Below are positions 19,732 through 28,538 of a DNA stretch of 34,275 nucleotides, piece after piece. The notes beneath the pieces are model-generated. The model was not told the origin of the DNA. It did no database searches and saw nothing but the letters and a program-made list of their open reading frames with translations. Source of the stretch: Pseudomonadota bacterium (GTDB taxonomy: Bacteria; Pseudomonadota; Gammaproteobacteria; Burkholderiales; Methylophilaceae); contig JAKPIR010000119.1 of assembly GCA_029549705.1 (NCBI GenBank), positions 1 to 34,275 on the forward strand. Direction: 5' to 3'. Made by a program: the position numbers and the translations under genes. Numbering within the stretch: the first letter of the stretch is position 1; the number at the start of each line of letters is the position of its first letter.

Positions 19732-21771
19732 ATGACAGCTCTTTCAACGCTCAAATCGTTCAGCAAACCACTGCTGGCTAGTTTAAATAAGCTTGGTATC
19801 AGCCATTTGCAAGCATTGTTATTGCATTTGCCGCTACGCTACATTGACGAAACCCATATCACCGCAGTGAGAGACTTGCGTATTGGTGAGGCTTCATTAG
19901 TTGAGGGTATCATCGTGCATGCGGAAGTGGCATATAAACCCCGCAAAGCCTTGATAGCCCGATTAGAAGACGCAAGCGGGCAACTTACGCTGCGTTTTTT
20001 ACATTTTTATCCCAGCCAGATTGCAGCATTAAAAGAGGGGAACCGCATACGTGCTTATGGCGAGGTGCGCCATGGCTATTTTGGCTATGAAATGGTGCAT
20101 CCTACCTGTAAAGCCGCGAGTGAAAAAACAGTAGTAGCCGATACACTAACCCCAGTTTATCCCACCGTGGCGGGTTTAACTCAAGCGAGCTTACGTAAGG
20201 CTATCCATCTAGCCTTTACGCACGATACCTTGCAAGAAACCCTGCCAGCCAGCGTGTATGAGACCTTTCATTTTCCTAGTTTTGCGGCAAGTTTAAAGAT
20301 GTTGCATCAACCACCGGCCGATGCCGATTTGCAGCGTTTAGAAAATAAATCTACCCCGGCATGGCGGCGACTCGCGTTTGATGAGCTGCTCGCACAACAA
20401 CTTTCCATGCGTAAACACTACGCGCGCCGCCGAAGTGTGAATGCGCCGGCTTTTGCGCCCTCGAAAAAAATGGTTTCTGCCCTATTAAAAAGTTTGCCCT
20501 TTGCGCTTACGCAAGCCCAACAAAAAGTGGCGATTGAAATTGAGCGCGATTTAACCGAGCCTCATCCGATGCAGCGTTTGTTGCAAGGGGATGTCGGCAG
20601 TGGTAAAACCATAGTGGCCTGCATGGCGGCATTGCAGGCCATCGAAAATGGCTGGCAAGTGGCGCTGATGGCGCCGACTGAAATTTTAGCCGAGCAGCAT
20701 TACCAAAAAATGCTGGGCTGGCTCACACCACTCAATATTTCTATCGCTTGGCTTACAGGCAGCCAAAGCAAAAAGGAGCGAGAAGCCTCCCTGCAATCCA
20801 TAGCGGCCGGTAGCGCGCAGTTTGTAGTGGGAACGCATGCGTTGTTTCAAGAGACCGTACAGTTTAAAAAATTAGGCTTAGCGATTATTGATGAGCAGCA
20901 CCGCTTTGGTGTGCAGCAACGGTTAGCCCTACGCAAAAAAGGCGAACCAGAGCCGCACCAGTTGATGATGTCCGCTACACCGATTCCCCGCACACTTTCC
21001 ATGAGTTATTACGCCGATTTAGATGTTTCGGTGATTGACGAATTGCCGCCCGGCCGCACACCAATTGTCACTAAACTGGTTTCAGATGCGCGTCGTGACG
21101 AGATTTTGCAACGTGTACGTGAGGCATGTCTGGCGGGCAGCCAGGCCTATTGGGTGTGTCCGCTAATTGAAGAATCTGAAGCACTGCAACTTGCAACTGC
21201 CAATGACACCTATGCGCTAATGCAACAAGCATTCCCCGAGTTAAACATAGGTTTAATCCATGGCCGCATGAAACCCGCCGAAAAACAAGCGGTGATGGCG
21301 CAATTTAGTACAAACAGCTTGCAATTGTTGGTGGCCACCACGGTGATAGAAGTCGGCGTAGATGTGCCCAATGCCAGTTTAATGGTCATAGAGCACGCTG
21401 AACGCGCTGGCTTGAGCCAACTGCATCAATTACGAGGTCGTGTCGGCCGAGGTGCAGCAAAGAGCACCTGCATTTTGCTCTACCAAAATAAACTTTCTGA
21501 AACGGCGCGGGCACGCTTAAAAGTGATATACGAAAGTAATGATGGTTTTGCTATTGCTCAGGCTGATTTGAATTTACGTGGGCCTGGTGAGTATTTAGGC
21601 ACGCGCCAAAGCGGCGTGCCGATGCTCAAAATTGCTGATTTGAATCGTGACGAAAATCTGTTAAATATCGCTAAAAATATGGCAGATAGTTTAATTCAAC
21701 AACATCCGCAAGCCGTAGAAGCGCATTTGGCGAGGTGGATGGGTAGTGCGGAAGATTTGGTGAAGGTTTAA
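19732..21771 (+). CDS. recG: ATP-dependent DNA helicase RecG
   Basis: LLQGDVGSGKTIVACMAAL, MAPTEILAEQHY, IIDEQHRFGVQQR, MMSATPIPRTL, LIHGRMKPAEK, QLRGRVGRG. Confidence 0.98.
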   Translation: MTALSTLKSFSKPLLASLNKLGISHLQALLLHLPLRYIDETHITAVRDLRIGEASLVEGIIVHAEVAYKPRKALIARLEDASGQLTLRFLHFYPSQIAALKEGNRIRAYGEVRHGYFGYEMVHPTCKAASEKTVVADTLTPVYPTVAGLTQASLRKAIHLAFTHDTLQETLPASVYETFHFPSFAASLKMLHQPPADADLQRLENKSTPAWRRLAFDELLAQQLSMRKHYARRRSVNAPAFAPSKKMVSALLKSLPFALTQAQQKVAIEIERDLTEPHPMQRLLQGDVGSGKTIVACMAALQAIENGWQVALMAPTEILAEQHYQKMLGWLTPLNISIAWLTGSQSKKEREASLQSIAAGSAQFVVGTHALFQETVQFKKLGLAIIDEQHRFGVQQRLALRKKGEPEPHQLMMSATPIPRTLSMSYYADLDVSVIDELPPGRTPIVTKLVSDARRDEILQRVREACLAGSQAYWVCPLIEESEALQLATANDTYALMQQAFPELNIGLIHGRMKPAEKQAVMAQFSTNSLQLLVATTVIEVGVDVPNASLMVIEHAERAGLSQLHQLRGRVGRGAAKSTCILLYQNKLSETARARLKVIYESNDGFAIAQADLNLRGPGEYLGTRQSGVPMLKIADLNRDENLLNIAKNMADSLIQQHPQAVEAHLARWMGSAEDLVKV

Positions 21772-21774
21772 AAA

Positions 21775-22416
21775 ATGCACGATTTTGAGAATGAATATTT
21801 CTTTTTACTACAAGAGTACAAAAATGGTTTAGATAACCCAAACCCCGTGCCTGTGGACCCTCTAAATGAAATTCCGTTTACTCACAAAGCACTTGCTTTG
21901 GATTCTAAACCGTTCATGCTTTATGATAATTCACTAGAATATAAAGATGTAGCTGATTTTAAGCCACTTAATAGATTGCCTGAGATACTATTTCACGGTG
22001 GTGATTTAATTGTTAAAGAAGAATTAAGAAATGCAATATTGGCACTAGAAATACCAAATCTAGCAATGAATGCCATTAGTTTTATTGACTACAAAAAAAA
22101 TCAACATGATGGACTTTGGTATTTAGCATTTACTAAATTATTTTATGGTTGGGACAAAATAACACGCTTTAATAAAGCTGCTAAGATTTCTGGCACAAAT
22201 CCGCTCTATTCTCAGGCTAAAGGATATTCACTAAACTATTTGTTGCTAGCAAAAACACCACTACAAAATCGTCTGTTACTAAAACTGGATGAAGCAGGTG
22301 ACCACAATGTGATAGCGCATGAAAGTATTGCCTATCTTTTTAAAAAATCAGGTGTAATCGTTTTGCCCGCCAGTGAATATGAGAATTACGATCCCTATAA
22401 AAACGACCAAACCTAA
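21775..22416 (+). CDS. Hypothetical protein, possibly Imm11 (DUF1629)/Imm43-like immunity family
   Basis: 213-aa AT-rich ORF 3 nt after recG; ILFHGGDLIVKEELRNAILALEIPN...WYLAFTKLFYGWDKI...NVIAHESIAYLFKKSGVIVLPASEYENYDP has a DUF1629-like layout, by eye only. Confidence 0.35.
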   Translation: MHDFENEYFFLLQEYKNGLDNPNPVPVDPLNEIPFTHKALALDSKPFMLYDNSLEYKDVADFKPLNRLPEILFHGGDLIVKEELRNAILALEIPNLAMNAISFIDYKKNQHDGLWYLAFTKLFYGWDKITRFNKAAKISGTNPLYSQAKGYSLNYLLLAKTPLQNRLLLKLDEAGDHNVIAHESIAYLFKKSGVIVLPASEYENYDPYKNDQT

Positions 22417-22514
22417 GCAAGCGTAGCGTAACTCACCCCAACCCTTAATTTTAACCCCATTATTTTGCATATTTTTACATATAAATGCTGCCAAATTCCG
22501 CCCGAGAGATTTTA

Positions 22515-22533
22515 ATGCCTCTGCGAGGCGCAT
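22515..22533. other. Short perfect hairpin in recG-distal intergenic region
   Basis: GCCTC-TGC-GAGGC (22517-22529), extended to ATGCCTC...GAGGCgCAT with one bulge. Confidence 0.45.
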
Positions 22534-22629
22534 AAATACTGGCTTGGCGGGCAGGTCTAATAAAGGGCGTTGGTGGGGCTGAGCTTGAGATGATTTTGTG
22601 ACGGCAAGCGGAAACTCGCTATCGCTCAT

Positions 22630-22646
22630 AAGACCGCAAGGGTCTT
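22630..22646. other. Short perfect hairpin
   Basis: AAGACC-GCAAG-GGTCTT. Confidence 0.45.
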
Positions 22647-22649
22647 CCC

Positions 22650-22692
22650 CAACCTCGCTAAGTGCTGAAGCACTGAGTCGGTTGTGAGAGCC
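22650..22692. repeat. Second hairpin repeat element, copy B
   Basis: CTCGCTAAGTGCTGAAGCACTGAGTCGGTTGTGAGAGCC aligns 33/39 with 16291-16329; flanking CAAC/GTTG stem. Confidence 0.6.
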
Positions 22693-22871
22693 GCTTACAC
22701 ATGTGAATAGTGCATGACTTTCACCTTATTGATATCTACGCCACTATCATTGCGATCTTAGCGCGGCAATCTGCGGCGGTTATTTGTGGCACGCAATTAG
22801 ATTGCTTCAATGCGTTAGCTATGACCGTTATTGTATGAAATGCGGGCGATAACTTGTGGGATAATTAGCTT

Positions 22872-23420
22872 GTGAAAACTCAGCATCAACATGTTAAGCA
22901 TCGTAGCCGTTGGCTTAATAAGCCATTTGCGAGCGGCAGTTTTAGCGCTTGGCTAATTGAAACAGGTTCGCTCACAGCGCGTTTGCAATATCGTTATAAA
23001 CATTTCTCAGTAAAACCACTTGCCGTTAAGTATGCCAAACCTCTTCAAGATGAAGCGGTTTTACTGCATCAAGCAAGCCATAAAACCGCTTTAATACGTG
23101 AAGTGTTACTCATAGGTAATCATCAGCCAGTCGTATTCGCGCATAGTGTATTGCCAAGAGCTAGCCTGCGAGGCGCATGGAATGGGCTTGGCAGGCTAGG
23201 TAATAAACCGCTTGGTGCGACTTTGTTTGCAAATCCAAGAGTGAAACGTACGCCCCTGAGCTATAAGAAGCTATTCCCGAATCACGCACTTTACCGATCA
23301 GCAGTGTTTCATCTTGCTCAAAAACCGGCTTATTTATGGGCGCGGCGCTCGGTGTTTCATCTAAATTGCGCTAATATTTTAGTGACAGAAGTATTTTTAC
23401 CACAGTTATTAGACCAATGA
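22872..23420 (+). CDS. ubiC: Chorismate--pyruvate lyase
   Basis: SFSAWLIETGSLTARLQ, AHSVLPRASLRGAWNGLGRLGNKPLGATLF; overlaps the ubiA start. Confidence 0.92.
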   Translation: MKTQHQHVKHRSRWLNKPFASGSFSAWLIETGSLTARLQYRYKHFSVKPLAVKYAKPLQDEAVLLHQASHKTALIREVLLIGNHQPVVFAHSVLPRASLRGAWNGLGRLGNKPLGATLFANPRVKRTPLSYKKLFPNHALYRSAVFHLAQKPAYLWARRSVFHLNCANILVTEVFLPQLLDQ

Positions 23421-24298
23421 ATCTACAGCACCTCAACAAAAAAATTGATGCCTACGAGCGTTTGATGCGCCTAGATAAGCCTATCGGCATTTTATTGCTG
23501 TTGTGGCCAACGCTTTGGGCGCTGATTATTGCCGGGCAAGGCAAGCCGGATTGGATTATCGTACTCATTTTTATCACTGGCACGGTGTTAATGCGTAGCG
23601 CGGGTTGTGTGCTGAATGACCTTGCGGACCACCGATTTGATGGCTTAGTTGAGCGCACTAAACATCGCCCGCTGATTACCAATGAAGTGAGTAAAAAAGA
23701 GGCCTACTGGCTTGCCGCGGGCTTGTGTATAGCGGCCTTTGGTTTGGTGTGCCTGATGAACCGATTAACGATATACCTTTCAGTAGCCGCACTGTTTTTA
23801 GCTGCGACTTATCCACTCACCAAAAGGTTTTTTGCAATACCGCAGGCGTATTTGGGCATTGCGTTCGGCATGGGCATTCCGATGGCCTTTGCCGCCATCA
23901 CTGGTGGAGTGCCAAGTGTTGCATGGCTATTAATGGTAGCGAATGTTTTTTGGGCGATTGCATACGATACGGAATACGCCATGATTGACCGAGCTGACGA
24001 TTTAAAAATCGGCATTAAATCCTCAGCGATTACATTTGGCCGTTTTGATGTGCTGGCGGTCATGCTGTGTTATATGTTAACCATACTATTGCTTATCACT
24101 GCAGGCCAGCAACTGGCGCTTGGCTATGGATTTTATGGCGGGCTAGTAGCGGCCGTAGTAGTGGCAATACATCATTACGGCTTAATTAAAGGGCGCGAAA
24201 AATCGCAGTGCTTCAAGGCTTTTTTGCATAACAATTGGTTTGGTTTTGCCGCGTTTGCAGGGTTGGCCGTGCATTATTTGATGCAATATCAGCAATAA
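23417..24298 (+). CDS. ubiA: 4-hydroxybenzoate octaprenyltransferase
   Basis: RLDKPIGILLLLWPTLWALIIAG, RSAGCVLNDLADHRFDGLVERTKHRPL, WAIAYDTEYAMIDRADDLKIGIKSSAI. Confidence 0.98.
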   Translation: MNLQHLNKKIDAYERLMRLDKPIGILLLLWPTLWALIIAGQGKPDWIIVLIFITGTVLMRSAGCVLNDLADHRFDGLVERTKHRPLITNEVSKKEAYWLAAGLCIAAFGLVCLMNRLTIYLSVAALFLAATYPLTKRFFAIPQAYLGIAFGMGIPMAFAAITGGVPSVAWLLMVANVFWAIAYDTEYAMIDRADDLKIGIKSSAITFGRFDVLAVMLCYMLTILLLITAGQQLALGYGFYGGLVAAVVVAIHHYGLIKGREKSQCFKAFLHNNWFGFAAFAGLAVHYLMQYQQ

Positions 24299-24332
24299 GC
24301 ATTAAATAGCGCACAAAAGCGCAACATAATGT

Positions 24333-24362
24333 TTGACAAACAACCACGCTTCAGCATAAAAT
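24333..24362 (+). promoter_or_regulatory. Probable sigma70 promoter for rplM-rpsI
   Basis: TTGACA (24333-24338), 18-nt spacer, TAAAAT (24357-24362). Confidence 0.7.
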
Positions 24363-24402
24363 CCGCCTCTTAATTTTTTTAGCTCATAGTATTGATAAGA
24401 CA

Positions 24403-24831
24403 ATGAAAACCTTCTCAGCAAAGTCACACGAAGTGAAGCGCGATTGGTTTGTGGTCGATGCCACAGACTTAGTGCTAGGCCGTTTAGCTAGCGCGGTTGC
24501 ACACCGTTTACGCGGTAAACATAAAACTATTTATACACCTCACGTTGATACGGGTGATTATATTGTCGTAATTAACGCCGACAAATTAAAAGTAACGGGC
24601 AACAAGGGCGATGACAAACTCTATCATCGCCACTCAGGTTATCCCGGTGGTATCAGCACCACGACGTTTTCTAAAATGCAAGACCGTTTTCCAGGTCGTG
24701 CTTTAGAAAAAGCGGTTAAAGGCATGTTACCTAAAGGTCCATTAGGATACGCCATGATCAAAAAATTGAAAGTTTATGCTGGCGACAAGCACGAACATGC
24801 GGCACAACAACCGCAAGCATTGAAAATCTAA
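24403..24831 (+). CDS. rplM: 50S ribosomal protein L13
   Basis: [56 protein letters not shown]. Confidence 0.99.
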   Translation: MKTFSAKSHEVKRDWFVVDATDLVLGRLASAVAHRLRGKHKTIYTPHVDTGDYIVVINADKLKVTGNKGDDKLYHRHSGYPGGISTTTFSKMQDRFPGRALEKAVKGMLPKGPLGYAMIKKLKVYAGDKHEHAAQQPQALKI

Positions 24832-24840
24832 GGATAAAAG

Positions 24841-25233
24841 ATGATCGGTAAATATAATTACGGTACGGGCCGCCGCAAAAGTTCAGTAGCGCGCGTGTTC
24901 TTAAAATCAGGTAAAGGCAATATCGTTGTGAACGATAAGCCAGTGGACGAATACTTCTCACGCGTGACTTCACGCATGATTTTGCGTCAACCATTAGAGT
25001 TAACCAACAATCTTTCAAGCTTTGATATCATGGTAAACGTGATTGGTGGCGGTGAATCAGGTCAAGCTGGTGCAGTGCGCCATGGCATTACCCGTGCGTT
25101 GATTGATTTTGATGCTAACTTGAAAAGCGCGTTATCACATGCTGGTTTTGTAACCCGCGATGCACGTGAAGTTGAGCGTAAAAAAGTGGGCTTACGCAAA
25201 GCGCGTCGTCGTAAACAATTCTCTAAACGCTAA
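24841..25233 (+). CDS. rpsI: 30S ribosomal protein S9
   Basis: [29 protein letters not shown]-terminal [16 protein letters not shown]. Confidence 0.99.
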   Translation: MIGKYNYGTGRRKSSVARVFLKSGKGNIVVNDKPVDEYFSRVTSRMILRQPLELTNNLSSFDIMVNVIGGGESGQAGAVRHGITRALIDFDANLKSALSHAGFVTRDAREVERKKVGLRKARRRKQFSKR

Positions 25234-25252
25234 TTTAAGGCGGATAGGTTTG

Positions 25253-25279
25253 AAAAAGGTCGCTTTAGCGGCCTTTTTT
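25253..25279 (+). terminator. Rho-independent terminator of rplM-rpsI
   Basis: AAAAAGGTCGCT-TT-AGCGGCCTTTTTT hairpin plus T-tract (one G-T pair). Confidence 0.85.
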
Positions 25280-25367
25280 ATTTTGTGTGCATTTTTATTT
25301 CAAGCTTACGTTTAAGTCTTTATAATCAGTATTGATTCAATATATTCACCTCTATTTTTGGCAACTT

Positions 25368-26423
25368 ATGGCAAACAATAAAAAAATTAAAATCGGCATC
25401 GTTGGTGGCACAGGGTATACCGGCGTAGAACTATTGCGCTTACTCAGTGTGCATCCTAATGCCACTTTAACCGCGATTACCTCAAGGGGTGAAGCAGGTA
25501 TGCCAGTCGCCGATATGTTTCCCAGTTTACGTGGATATGTTGATTTGGCGTTTACAGACCCCGCTACAGCTAACCTTGGTGACTGTGATGTTGTGTTTTT
25601 TGCGACGCCGCATGGTGTAGCGATGCGCCAGGCCGAGGCATTACTAGAAGCAAAAGTAAAAGTGATTGATTTAGCGGCAGATTTTCGCCTGCAAGATACC
25701 GCTGTGTTTGAAAAATGGTACAAAATGCCACATAGCTGCCCGGCCGTATTACGCGAGGCGGTGTATGGCATTCCTGAGCTTTATCGTGAACAAATTAAAT
25801 CGGCGCAAGTCATTGGTAACCCTGGCTGTTACCCAACCACGGTGTTATTAGGTTTAGCGCCGTTGCTCGAGCAGGGTTTGATTGATTTTTCAGCGCCGAT
25901 TGTGGCTGATTCAAAGTCTGGTGTGTCGGGAGCGGGTAGAAAGGCAGAAGTCGCTACGCTGTTTGCAGAAGCGAGTGACAATATGAAAGCCTATGGTGTG
26001 AGCGGTCATCGTCATCATCCTGAAATTCATGCGCAACTTGTACAGCTGGCAGGAAACGACGTACAGTTTATTTTTGTACCACATCTTATTCCAATGATTC
26101 GTGGTATGTTATCAACCCTATACGTTAAACTCTCAAACAATGCAAAGTCGGCTGATTTACAGCAGCTCTATGAGCAGCGTTATCAGCATGAGCGCTTTGT
26201 AGATGTGCTTCCTGCTGGAGTGTTACCAGAAACACGGTCAGTGCGTGGTTCAAATCAAATCCGTATTGCCCTGCATCAACACGCGGGCACAGATTATTTA
26301 ACGCTGGTTGTTGTACAAGATAACTTAGTCAAAGGTGCGGCAGGGCAAGCAGTACAAAATATGAACATCATGTTTGGTTTGCCTGAGACGGCGGGTTTAG
26401 AAGTTGTACCGCTGTTGCCCTAA
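25368..26423 (+). CDS. argC: N-acetyl-gamma-glutamyl-phosphate reductase (ORF track starts at TTG 25332; likely ATG 25368)
   Basis: [60 protein letters not shown]. Confidence 0.97.
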   Translation: MANNKKIKIGIVGGTGYTGVELLRLLSVHPNATLTAITSRGEAGMPVADMFPSLRGYVDLAFTDPATANLGDCDVVFFATPHGVAMRQAEALLEAKVKVIDLAADFRLQDTAVFEKWYKMPHSCPAVLREAVYGIPELYREQIKSAQVIGNPGCYPTTVLLGLAPLLEQGLIDFSAPIVADSKSGVSGAGRKAEVATLFAEASDNMKAYGVSGHRHHPEIHAQLVQLAGNDVQFIFVPHLIPMIRGMLSTLYVKLSNNAKSADLQQLYEQRYQHERFVDVLPAGVLPETRSVRGSNQIRIALHQHAGTDYLTLVVVQDNLVKGAAGQAVQNMNIMFGLPETAGLEVVPLLP

Positions 26424-26449
26424 ACCTTTTAGCCAAAAAAAGCCGATAA

Positions 26450-26815
26450 ATGAAGCCAGTTAAAAGAAAAATCAGACGACATTACGGCTTGACGGCTAAA
26501 CAAGTCGCTGTGCGCTCAAAGCGGCCTTGGTATTATCGTTGGGTTTTGGGCGCCTGTATTTTGGCTGCTGGTTATGGGCTGGCTTTTTGGCAATATGCGG
26601 CAGGCGGAAAAAGTTTGGCAGAAAAATACAAGCTCACAACACTTGAAAATCAAAACCTGCATACCAAGGTGATTCAAATAGAGCGCCAGTTACAAATAGA
26701 GCAAGCCGCTAAAACCAATTTGAATCAAGAACTCAATCAGGTGCAAGATGAAAATATCAAAATGAAAGAAGATTTATTGTTTTATAAGAATTTGATGGCA
26801 AAAAAAATTAAGTGA
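26450..26815 (+). CDS. Short DUF6776-like membrane/coiled-coil protein
   Basis: TM (WVLGACILAAGYGLAFWQYA), coiled coil, terminal EDLLFYKNLM; position between argC and bactofilin/erpA. Confidence 0.5.
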   Translation: MKPVKRKIRRHYGLTAKQVAVRSKRPWYYRWVLGACILAAGYGLAFWQYAAGGKSLAEKYKLTTLENQNLHTKVIQIERQLQIEQAAKTNLNQELNQVQDENIKMKEDLLFYKNLMAKKIK

Positions 26816-26872
26816 ATTACGCCTCAATGCATAAAAACCTATAGCTAACTGAATTTAAGAATAGGAAATGTG

Positions 26873-27277
26873 ATGTTTTTTAAAAAAAGTAACAGAATTC
26901 AAGATAGTATCGATACGCTCATTGGTGCCGATACGCGTATCGAAGGGAACGTGCATTTTACCGGTGGCTTGCGTGTTGATGGCGTGGTGCGAGGTAATGT
27001 CACTGAACCAAATGCTAGCCCAAGCACTCTTATTTTAGGTGAAAAGGGCCGTATAGAAGGCGCAGTGACAGCTTCTAAAGTAGTCATTATTGGCAACGTG
27101 GTCGGGCCAGTAACTTCAGGCATTTTTATTGAGCTGCAGGCAACTGCGCACATTACTGGCGATGTGTATTACAAATCTTTAGAGATGCACACTGGGGCGG
27201 TGATTGAAGGCAAACTCGTCTTTTTGGGCGACAGTGCAAAAGCCGCCCTTGACAACAATCTTGAAACAAATCTCTAA
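26873..27277 (+). CDS. Bactofilin family cytoskeletal protein
   Basis: DTLIGADTRIEGNVHFTGGLRVDGVVRGNV...LILGEKGRIEGAVTASKVVIIGNVVGPV beta-helical repeats. Confidence 0.93.
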   Translation: MFFKKSNRIQDSIDTLIGADTRIEGNVHFTGGLRVDGVVRGNVTEPNASPSTLILGEKGRIEGAVTASKVVIIGNVVGPVTSGIFIELQATAHITGDVYYKSLEMHTGAVIEGKLVFLGDSAKAALDNNLETNL

Positions 27278-27283
27278 CTTAGG

Positions 27284-27313
27284 TTGACCGATACGCTACG
27301 CTAGTAGCATAAT
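27284..27313 (+). promoter_or_regulatory. Probable erpA promoter with an internal dyad
   Basis: TTGACC (27284-27289), 18-nt spacer, CATAAT (27308-27313); GCTAC-GCTA-GTAGC dyad at 27295-27308. Confidence 0.45.
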
Positions 27314-27342
27314 GATTTTATAGAATATTTTAGGAGTACACG

Positions 27343-27708
27343 ATGAATACAATGACAGAAATACAAGACTTAGAAATGCCTTCACCGTTGGTGTTTACCG
27401 ATAATGCGGCTAAAAAAGTCAAAGAGTTGATTGAAGAAGAAGGTAGCCCAGATTTGAAATTACGCGTGTTTGTGAGCGGTGGCGGTTGCTCTGGCTTTCA
27501 ATACGGCTTTACGTTTGAAGAAGAAGTGAATGAAGATGACACACAGGTCATGAAGGATACCGTGACCTTGCTGATTGACCCGATGAGCCTGCAGTACTTG
27601 ATGGGCGCGGAGATTGACTATCAGGACAGCTTGCAAGGCTCACAGTTTGTCATTCGTAATCCGAATGCACAAACCACCTGCGGTTGTGGTTCATCATTCT
27701 CTGTATAA
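27343..27708 (+). CDS. erpA: Iron-sulfur cluster insertion protein ErpA (A-type carrier)
   Basis: [35 protein letters not shown]-terminal [11 protein letters not shown]. Confidence 0.97.
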   Translation: MNTMTEIQDLEMPSPLVFTDNAAKKVKELIEEEGSPDLKLRVFVSGGGCSGFQYGFTFEEEVNEDDTQVMKDTVTLLIDPMSLQYLMGAEIDYQDSLQGSQFVIRNPNAQTTCGCGSSFSV

Positions 27709-27725
27709 AGCTTCAATAAGCTAAC

Positions 27726-27756
27726 AAGCCAAGCTTTTGCTTGGCTTTTTCTTTTT
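27726..27756 (+). terminator. Rho-independent terminator of erpA
   Basis: AAGCCAAGC-TTTT-GCTTGGCTT followed by TTTCTTTTT. Confidence 0.9.
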
Positions 27757-27789
27757 ACAAGATCAACTTTTAATTTTAGAACCTAAAAT

Positions 27790-28410
27790 ATGATGAAACA
27801 AATCATCTGGTTGCTGGTTATTCTGTTGGTCTCTTGCAGTGGTGGCGAAAAGTACCCAGCTATTCCTAAAGGTGCAACGGTTGTTATTTTAGGCGATAGT
27901 TTGAGTTATGGCACAGGTGCAAACGTGGGCGAGGATTACCCAAGTTTGCTCGCTAAATCAACAGGTTGGCATGTCATCAACGCAGGTGTGCCGGGTGAAA
28001 CCGCGACTGATGGTTTAGCACGCTTGCCCCAGTTGTTAGAAAAGCATGCGCCAAAATTACTCATTGTGGAGCTGGGCGGCAACGATTTTTTACAACGCCA
28101 ACCCCAAAGTGAAACAGAGGCAAGCTTGCGAGCGATATTGTCGTTAGCTAACGGGCAACGCGTGCCAACGGTGTTATTGGCCATACCTGAATTGAGCCCA
28201 ATCCGTGCTGCCGTGGGCAATTTGTCGGATCATCCGCTCTATGAAAAAATAGCTGAAGAAACTGCAACGCCGTTGGTTGCAGAAATATTTTCAGAGGTGC
28301 TGTCTGATCAGGCATTAAAATCAGATCAAGTGCACCCAAATGCAGAAGGTTACCGGGTAGTACACCGTGAAATGGTTGAGGCATTCAAGCAGCTTGGATT
28401 TGCCCGTTGA
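27790..28410 (+). CDS. SGNH/GDSL-family esterase (TesA/arylesterase-like lipoprotein)
   Basis: Lipobox-like LLVSC; VVILGDSLSYGTGA, VPGETATDGL, LLIVELGGNDFLQ, DQVHPNAEGYRVV. Confidence 0.93.
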   Translation: MMKQIIWLLVILLVSCSGGEKYPAIPKGATVVILGDSLSYGTGANVGEDYPSLLAKSTGWHVINAGVPGETATDGLARLPQLLEKHAPKLLIVELGGNDFLQRQPQSETEASLRAILSLANGQRVPTVLLAIPELSPIRAAVGNLSDHPLYEKIAEETATPLVAEIFSEVLSDQALKSDQVHPNAEGYRVVHREMVEAFKQLGFAR

Positions 28411-28460
28411 GTATCAGAAATTGATCTGAAAAAATCACTCAGCCAACCATAAAAAACTAC

Positions 28461-28511
28461 GAGAAAAAATATATGCTCTGGAAGCCTTTATTTACAAGGC
28501 TTCCAGAGCAT
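28461..28511 (-). terminator. Palindromic terminator-like element (copy 3), oriented as terminator of gltA
   Basis: Perfect 16-bp arms ATGCTCTGGAAGCCTT (28473-28488) / AAGGCTTCCAGAGCAT (28496-28511), loop TATTTAC; on the minus strand followed by ATATTTTTTCTCG. Confidence 0.8.
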
Positions 28512-28538
28512 CAAAAAAGGTTGCGTGCTTAATGTACG

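Noticed and set aside
22521-22548. CTGCGAGGCGCAT...GGCTTGGC shared with ubiC (23166-23192)
   Set aside because: 13 bp plus 8 bp with different spacing; the ubiC copy encodes conserved residues (LRGAWNGLGRLGNKPLG). Could be coincidence; needs a real alignment before claiming a duplicated fragment.
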